From Ptychodera flava (Eukaryota; Hemichordata; Enteropneusta; Ptychoderidae): a DNA stretch of 64,000 nucleotides. Below the pieces are notes generated by a model, which was given only the letters and a program-made list of their open reading frames with translations, searched no databases and was not told where the DNA came from. The stretch covers positions 13,297,428 through 13,361,427 of the forward strand of contig NC_091938.1 in the NCBI RefSeq assembly GCF_041260155.1, read 5' to 3'. Within the stretch, counting starts at the first letter, position 1; each line of letters opens with the position of its first letter. Shown here in pieces: positions 48,801-64,000 of the stretch. The position numbers and the translations under genes were made by a program.

Positions 48801-51106
48801 CAAGAAAAATAAAAAGTTTGTTTCTCATCCTTGTGTGCCTCAATTCAGGCCCGCCGCGTCAACCTTTTTTTTCTGCTCATGAGGAAATAAAATGAAAAAA
48901 ATAAATGCAAAAATGCGCAACGATAGTGCATAACACAGTGCTGTATAAAACAGTGCTGTATACAAAATAACTGACACTAACATTCCATTCAGAGCTGTAC
49001 ACATATGTCAATGTTATATTAAGCTGTCAAAACTGCATTGCTGCACTAAAAGTCAAACCGCAGAAATGTTGCTACAGTGTATAACAAAATATTAAAGCAA
49101 CACTGCTGTGCATTTATCTCTGCGTGCATTCCTATGTTGTTTTCATGTTTTTTGCTTGTTCGTGTTGGTTGAAGAAAAAAAAAATTCCGAGGAAAAAAAA
49201 CAGCGTCACCGCGTAATTTCTTGCAATATGTCGAAGATGAGAAATAAACTTTTTATTTTTCTTGGCCTATTGGTGTAATTTGTGTATTGTGCATGTACTA
49301 CCGTAGGCTGTGTTCACAAGAAAAGAGTGCATAGGAAACGCTTAGGTGTATAGCCATAACAAATAAGCATATAGCAATCACCAGTGTTTTGTATCTTCTT
49401 AGTTCAAACATCTGCTTGACCCAGAGGGTAGAGGTTATGTTACCAAGGAAGAGGTCAGCTCACTGACTGTCGACCAATTGAAGGAACTACTTTTGACCTT
49501 TGACCACAATGATGTTTCAAATTCCTTGGAATATGAATATGGTTATATCTCTGCAGAGGAAATCACGTGAGTGTTGCCCTTGTATGTTTACGCAGCAGTT
49601 AATAAATTAGCTGTTTTGCCAGGAAAAGGGTTTGTTTCAAGAGAAGCTGCATTCATTTCCATTTCAAAAAATTCCATTTGCAAAGATTGCCCGTGAACCA
49701 AATGTAAGTGGAGTGCATAAATGCACTGTACGTGTCATGCAGTTCTGAACAGTAAATTTCAGGTGTGCTGAATGTCAGAATTACCACTGCTCTCAAACAT
49801 CCATGTCCTGTGCTTTCTGTTGTTAGATCTATTATGTTAGACCCCCCCCCAAGAAAAACATAAGGAAGAAAAATCACCATAATAAGATGCCATGGGGTTA
49901 TATTTGTATTAGAAAAAAAGTGTGGCTTTATTTGAAAGTTGTTATGTGAATTATCAAATATATCGACAATTGTGTGAGCAATATATCTGTCATACAGAAA
50001 TCAAAGTAGCTGCTGGTATTAACATTAACTCTGTCACCCAATATGTATCTACAGAACTTCATCTACAGAAAATAAAAACTAAGGTTATTACAAAATTTGA
50101 CACTCCAGGGTGACTTAATCATAGTAGAAAAGTTCATAGAGATAAATCTACCAACAGTGTACTTTCTCATCTTTGTCACTAGATGGCTCTTTCCATTTGA
50201 TAATTGGTTAATGTTGAGTGCAGCCTTCTGTTACCCTAATAAATACCAGCTTTCATTCCATTGATCCTATTACAGCAATTTGATATCTGGATTATTTGCA
50301 TTTGATGGTCGCTTCCTTGGAGAAGACTTTGTGCAGAGCTACATAAAAAATGTGGGTGGCACAGCCCCTAAGGCAGAGGAGGTAAGTAATGTGGGGGTGG
50401 GAGGGAGAGGTCAACCAATGTTGTGTGACAAACATATCCCCCTTCCATAACTTCATACTGACTTCTTATTGCTATAAAGAATGAGAAATTCATTTTGAGG
50501 TTGTAAAGATTTTCATTAGTATATGCTTGATTGGAAGTAGCAAGACTACTTGGTGCTTTTAGTTAGGACAAGGTTAATGCAAGGAATCCAACTCAAGTTT
50601 GTGATATAGGTCGAATTGTCTTCCATAAATGCTTGTACAGTCAAAACCAACCATATACCAGTCCATGTCGCAGAAAACACTTGTCAAACATTCTGATCAG
50701 GCAAAGGCCACATCAACATTCACTTATCTGGAACATTATTGTTGGTTTAAATCTCATCTGGGTCTTATTGCTGTTTGGTACTCAGATTTCACTGTATTTG
50801 TATTTCTGTACCATTTACAAGTACCGTTACCTTCTGAATTTTACATGTACATTCAGCTTATTTTAAATAGCATCCCACGCTTGTTGCACGTCTTTAAAGA
50901 TGTAACTCTTCTATTTGTGATTTGATAATGCTTTCTTCTTGCAGATTCTGACTGCCCTTGGAGCTGACAGGGACAAGTATGTCACCATAGACATGGTGGA
51001 TAGGAACCTTGAGCAGGCACTTGCCAAGTACCGTGAAGGAATACCACACGACTCAACAGTTGAACACTTGATGTTTGAACATCTCGTCAAACATGATGAG
51101 CTCTGA
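42814..51106 (+). CDS. ER-luminal JmjC (cupin-8) oxygenase with EF-hand region and HDEL, paralogue 1, 533 aa
   Basis: Exons: 42814-43311, 44319-44438, 45157-45316, 46497-46725, 47484-47556, 47931-48020, 49403-49566, 50276-50381, 50945-51106. All have GT-AG borders and the frame is kept over 1602 nt. Residues 1-21 are a signal peptide. The JmjC fold spans about 55-360, with putative iron ligands H182, D184 and H263. K197 lies 13 residues after D184, as K214 does after D201 in the asparaginyl hydroxylase FIH, so it may bind 2-oxoglutarate. Sequons N96-LT, N107-AT and N194-GT fit an ER protein. An Asp/Glu linker (361-390) precedes EF-hand-like segments; the clearest loop starts at D396 (D-P-E-G-R-G-Y-V-T-K-E-E), with Arg at position 5. 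The protein ends KHDEL, an ER retrieval signal. Function inferred: hydroxylase of ER proteins; substrate unknown. It is not JMJD8 by length or layout. Confidence 0.92.
43737..43830. repeat. Dispersed 90-bp repeat, copy 2 (JmjC paralogue 1, intron 1)
   Basis: The plus strand reads TTCACCTCAGTTTCCTGTAA, then ACAGGTCCACAATACCATTG and AACCATAGGTTTGGCC. See 36850-36950. Confidence 0.65.
44746..44788. repeat. Hairpin of the CATAG-ACCCTCGAG family, copy 2
   Basis: ATATCATAGACCCTCG, a short T-rich loop, and CGAGGGTCTATGGTTATAT. It lies in intron 2 of JmjC paralogue 1. See 41997-42035. Confidence 0.7.
46312..46345. repeat. C-run followed by A-rich (AAAT)n tract
   Basis: About 13 Cs followed by an A-run and AAAT repeats, in intron 4 of JmjC paralogue 1. 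A likely site of assembly slippage. Confidence 0.85.
46951..47240. repeat. TTAA-starting repeat, family 3, copy 1 (JmjC paralogue 1, intron 4)
   Basis: It begins TTAAGGTAGTATGCGCCTCG and continues AAAGTGAAAGACTTAAACTT and TTGCTCAAACTTTCCTTAAG. It matches 60680-60935 over about 250 bp. A TTAA border and a GGT start suggest a piggyBac-type MITE, but I did not find the mirrored right end. The two copies are in different introns of the two paralogues, so they were inserted independently of the gene duplication. Confidence 0.6.
48370..48515. repeat. T-rich low-complexity tract
   Basis: Runs of T broken by ACTTA and ATTTA, in intron 6 of JmjC paralogue 1. No coding or RNA feature seen. Confidence 0.85.
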
Positions 51107-51924
51107 GTCTCCAAAAAGTGACAGCAGCAAATTTGTGTTCATTAGAATGTCTTTCCTATTGTGTAGCCATTATGTATGTCTATTTTGCCAACATTTCACA
51201 CCAAGGTGACAGGGGAGCATGCATGTATATCTTCTAAGGTAGTTACTGATAATTCAAAGTGACAAATATGATCTCCTCTAAAGGACTGATATGTGCGGTC
51301 ATTCCTTAATCAACCATCGAAACGAAGAGGACTGAGCGTACTTCCCAAGGTTTTTTTTCAAGTTTACTCTTTAATTCATAAGACAGTGGTAAAAGTATTC
51401 AGAATGCTTTGCATATGATTTACTGATGTTTGTATGCATTGCTTGCTGAGAGGAAATGTCATTGGTTTTTGTTTTTCAGTCTCTCTTTGCTCACAATTTT
51501 GATAGGCATGCAGGCTTCAAAAGAAAAATGTGAAAAAAAATTATCGAACGAGATAAGTCTATCAACCACCAACAAGGCTTTGTTAAGTGTAACATTTGAT
51601 TTGTTGCCATTATCTTTGTTCTATTTGTTGATACAGTTCCTTTTCCAGCTCCCCATCATGTGAAAACGCCAACAAGTTGAATATGTCAACAGGTGCATTG
51701 TTGAATATTATTGTTGCAAAACTGAATTGTACTCTAGACTAGAACTAATCTGCCAAAAATAGCATTGCATATTGTATACAATGCGAAGTGTATGCAAGGC
51801 AGATATTTTTTATTTTAGTATGCTTTAGAAACAATCAGAAAGAAAGTTTTTGTCAAGAATCAAGACATGTAATGAACATCTTATAAAAAGTTAGAACTAT
51901 TATCCCATCAAAGAATATGAAAGT

Positions 51925-51930
51925 AATAAA
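51925..51930 (+). terminator. Candidate polyadenylation signal of JmjC paralogue 1
   Basis: AATAAA in a T/A-rich stretch, the first canonical hexamer I noticed downstream of the stop codon at 51106. Confidence 0.45.
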
Positions 51931-52819
51931 GTACATTCCATTAATCAGCAGGTGTTTTTAATATTCTATAAATTTTTAGAAAGAAGCTGATATTCTTAGG
52001 TTTGCTGTCAAGTTCAAGACAAAAACTGAATGTTTCTGTTAATATGCCTACAGAAAATAGGGTAAGGCAGTGAGAATTTTTTCCTTTTTTATTTTTGTTT
52101 TTGTATTACAGGGTGTGACATATCAAAAAACGGCAACATTTAGCGAAATTATGATGGATGTTCAAAAATGAGAAAAAAGTTGAAAGTCGAAAGATTTTAA
52201 ATAGCCTAGGTTATGAAACATATCTTTTATTTGGCCTTATTGACATTACAAATAGTTTTTACCAGAGAGCTCTTTCCTAGATGAAAAAACTTGACTGGTT
52301 TATGTATCTTGCGGAAGCAAGGGAAACCATTGTTGGAAACTGTAATAGGCAGCTTTCTTACCAGAATAATTTTGCCTTCATTTCTGGGTAAAATTCAGGC
52401 AGCTTCAATACCAGAATATTTTTTCTTCATTTTACAGTAAAATATTACTGTAGTAAAACAGACTGTACATATGGTGATCAGACTTCAAATATAAAGGTCA
52501 AATCAACGCCATTTTGATTCCTCAAAATGCTAGTATATCATTATACAACTTGGTGCAACTGTCAAACTTTTGCATGATGATCAAAATTGTACATTTGGTG
52601 GTCTCCTTATCTCTACGATTGCATAATGTCAATATTTTATGAACACATTTACACAAGATTTGTATATTTTTTGAACAGAGCATAGTAAAATTATTATGTA
52701 ATGAGGTTGTGTTCTTTGGTATGTGTATCTCAAAGATGTGAAACATGTTAATTTCAATGCTTGTGTTATTTTTGTATATACAGTTTAGATTTCAATATTT
52801 CATAATACAGCTTTATATA

Positions 52820-52945
<126 letters not shown>

Positions 52946-54175
52946 TAATTTTGTAAAGATCAACTTTCTCCTAGCATAGAATTGGAAAATGTATGTATTA
53001 TGATTTTAGTTATTAAACTCATTTCAACTCAGACATCTGAATCAGAAACTCAGATTTCTTTTGTTTCATTTTTTGCAAACATACCCTCAGGATATTGAGA
53101 CAAATGTTATGCATGTTGATTGGAAGGGAAATGTGTAATAATGACTTCATGAATAAAATGAAAGCACACTTCATTTTTGAGATGTTCGAATGATGAGAAT
53201 GGAACTACAGGAAATTAAGTAGAAAGGTAATATAATTGATCGAGTGAACATTTATGTCACGGTAACATATGACAGAAACATCAAAACAAGTATAAATTTA
53301 AGTATAAGAATGAGTCAAAGTTGCATCCCTGCAGGTACAAGGCTTAAAACTTTAGCCACAACATCAACTTTGTTCTTTATCTTATCATGTAGATGTAGTA
53401 GAAAGTGTTCATCCATGAAGACGTGGAATTTCAGTTGCATTAAATTGAATTGAAAAGTGACCTTAATGTCATCAATTTCGAATTGTGTTTTCCTTGCTAT
53501 CCTGCTCTCCTCACCCAGCGCTTATCACAGCGCCCTCTGTAGCTAGGACTTGGTCTTCACACGTCACACGTGAGAACAGTTACTTGCAATTTACAGTAGA
53601 CCCCCGGAGTAGACCAAATTTTTAAATTCTTTGTTTTGCGTACATACGCGTGTTGTGGAGATTTTCAATGGAAAAACACGGTGTATTTGATAGAACTTGA
53701 CCCCATAGCTTATCTGCCAACAAATCTTCATTTTCAAATTTGGCAAAATATACTCAAACCACATGCACCAGCATGCTTGCAGAATCACATTGTAAAAGAA
53801 GTTCCTGCTTTGATCGTTGAATTGGCACTCATATTAAACGAAGCAATCGGATAACTGAAAGTTAAATTTTCTGTGTGTGTTTTTGAACCGCTACCTTTTC
53901 AACGTTTGAATGGACGCTAAACAGAATTTCAATTCGCTGTCCTGAACATTACACTTTTTTATGCGAAAGTCACTTCGTAAATATCACTTTCGGCTCTCAG
54001 CAGCATGCAGTATAATTTTCCAGTTACGAAACGATGAATACAGTATACTTGCTGCTTTATGAACACGAAAATTCACAAGCCGCAGTCGAGGACCATCAAC
54101 AAGCAAAATTCTATCGCATCGATCTTCGTTTGTCTTCACCTGTCATCGCGGGCGAGCTGTGCTAATTTCTGAATT

Positions 54176-54285
54176 TCTGACCAATAAGAGAAAGCCATGT
54201 CCCTGCGCAGAAGACTTTACTGGTACTTGTTCTGCGCATTTCCGGAAGTCCGCGACAACACCTGAGTACTCTTGCAGTGGAGAAA
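54176..54285 (+). promoter_or_regulatory. Promoter of JmjC paralogue 2, conserved with paralogue 1
   Basis: TGACCAATAAGAGAAA (CCAAT at 54181-54185) is followed after about 50 bp by TGCGCATTTCCGGAAGT (54233-54249), ending 36 bp before the ATG. Upstream of paralogue 1 the same pair occurs (TTGACCAATCAGACAAA, then TGCGCATTCCCGGAAGT) at nearly the same spacing, 52 against 55 bp between starts. The ETS-type CCGGAAGT probably marks the transcription start. Confidence 0.65.
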
Positions 54286-62582
<8,297 letters not shown>

Positions 62583-62955
62583 ATCCATCTTCAAAATGAT
62601 ATGGAAGGGCTTTAAAGACAAATACGGTGGAAGAGTGTGGTCTGGACACTGATAGCCTATCCTTCTAAAATCAATTCAAACCCATCGTCTAATTGTCTTG
62701 TCTTTAAGTCAAATGTTGCAGTTTAGGATAATATAATTACCGGGTAGACCAATCCATGTTGGGTTTTGGGTAAAACTCTATGTTAAAGGAACTGTTAAGG
62801 CCAGTTAAGGTGATCAATGTAGCAGCATGAACATGAAGCTCACAATGGGAAACACTTTACAGCATTTCAGCTGCGATCAATTCCGATAGTGTTATAAGAC
62901 AGAACAAACATAGGGTGCAGAGGAAGTAGTAAAGTTAGTGACCAGGTGTGACTGA

Positions 62956-62961
62956 AATAAA
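62956..62961 (+). terminator. Candidate polyadenylation signal of JmjC paralogue 2
   Basis: The canonical AATAAA hexamer, in the context CTGAAATAAAGATTG, about 375 bp past the stop. Confidence 0.5.
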
Positions 62962-63220
62962 GATTGAATACGTATGGGCACAAAAAGGGTAAACTTAAAA
63001 TCAAATTTTGTTTCATTTTAGTACTCTGATGAAGGGTGAGGTATGCATACATATCCAGGCCTGTCACATTGTCACCATCAGGGAAGGTGTGAAAAATGCT
63101 TTATTTATGTATATATTGAAGATCAGACGATTAACCTTCAGAAAGGCGAAAAAAGTCAACTTGTCAAACTTTAAGAACATGCAAATTTCCCACTTTTTTG
63201 GTCCATTATCTTATCACATC

Positions 63221-63400
63221 GAAGGTCACTGGAAGTGAGCCTAACAGACAGTTTCATGGACCCTTTAAAATTAGTCAACTGTGAAATGGAACCTGAACTT
63301 TTCATATCCAAGGTCACTGGGAGTGATCCTAAGGTTTTTATGTGAGACAATTTCATGGCCCCTTTAAAGTTAGTCAACCGTGGATTGCACTACACATATC
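63221..63400. repeat. Two-unit tandem repeat, about 90 bp each
   Basis: The units share AAGGTCACTGG(A/G)AGTGA, then ACA(G/A)TTTCATGG(A)CCC, then CTTTAAA(A/G)TTAGTCAAC and CATATCC. The second unit begins near 63310. Confidence 0.75.
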
Positions 63401-64000
63401 CCTCTTGTTATGGTGTTGTAATGAAAGACCGGTTGAGTACACTCTTTCAAGTAAACTTTTATGCACACTACTTGCCATTTTACTTTAGAAGCAGTTCTTC
63501 AAACATTTTAAAAAACTGAGGAACAAATTGATTACATAATTTTGTACAGGTGTTTCAGTTCAGGCATATCATTTACAACATGTTAATTGTCAACATCTCA
63601 TAGAAACATTTATTTTGCAGAAGTTCTTGTCATTTTGCAAGTTTTTTAGCATTTTATACATTTTTACAGAGTTTTATAAACATTTGTAAAGCGTGACAGA
63701 TATAAATGACTCACAATATTTAAACCGTGGCAGAATATTTAATTTTCATCTTTTTTCATAGACACTGAATGTTATATATGCCATATGGTCAGCATTGCTG
63801 CCTTATTGTGTGGCACTAAGAGCTCGGAAAGTTCTAGAACTTACAATGTGAAGTTCATTACTTGATCAGTCACTCTACACGTTAACTAATAGCTCAACTC
63901 CACTCAGAGGACGATCGTTTTAGCCTTTGCTATTCCATTATGTTTGAACAAACAAAGTGGCATATTAGAGATTGGATATTTGCGTTGTTTCAATTCAAGT

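Larger units (their letters stand above)
62583..64000. other. 3' UTR and flank of JmjC paralogue 2; no further gene seen
   Basis: AATAAA at 62956-62961, about 375 bp after the stop, is the likely polyadenylation signal. A two-unit tandem repeat lies at 63221-63400. The last 600 bp are AT-rich with no convincing open frame. Confidence 0.5.

Overview
This window is nuclear DNA from an animal. It has long AT-rich introns with GT-AG borders, polyadenylation signals, microsatellites, many short inverted-repeat transposons, and animal-specific gene families (TRIM-NHL ubiquitin ligases; TPGS1, a tubulin polyglutamylase subunit). The style, namely a lineage-expanded TRIM-NHL cluster and tandem duplicated enzymes among dense MITEs, fits an invertebrate deuterostome such as a hemichordate or lancelet. 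That placement is inference; the sequence does not prove it.

Left part (1-27.7 kb): a minus-strand TRIM2/TRIM3-like RING/B-box/coiled-coil/filamin/NHL cluster in several states of decay. A copy running off the left edge (1-1095) carries a frameshift and a stop. A RING-only scrap lies at 3840-4040 and a filamin/NHL-junction scrap at 7640-7890. A nearly whole single-exon copy (10049-12243) is interrupted by one frameshift in its NHL propeller. A two-exon member (20687-27734) is fully open but has no B-box. Between them lie a 1 kb Harbinger-like element with GC-rich tandem repeats, several TTAA-flanked (piggyBac-type) MITEs, fold-back hairpins, a LINE 3' scrap and a (TA)n tract. The intron of the B-box-less gene holds a roughly 146-bp tandem array.

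Middle (27.7-42.5 kb): about 5 kb with no gene that I can support, then TPGS1 on the minus strand. I reconstructed nine exons with consistent phases, giving 295 aa. The protein ends in a long Asp/Glu tail.

Right part (42.5-62.6 kb): two plus-strand tandem paralogues with the same nine-exon structure. Each encodes a secreted-pathway protein of 533 or 534 aa with a signal peptide, a JmjC (cupin-8) 2-oxoglutarate oxygenase fold with an intact H-x-D...K...H set, an acidic linker, EF-hand-like segments and a C-terminal HDEL that should keep it in the ER. The first is head-to-head with TPGS1 across 345 bp. Both paralogues keep a promoter module with a CCAAT box about 50 bp before a TGCGCATTYCCGGAAGT block. 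This pair is the most interesting content of the window: it looks like a calcium-sensitive or acidic-linker ER-luminal hydroxylase family that I cannot match to a named human protein.
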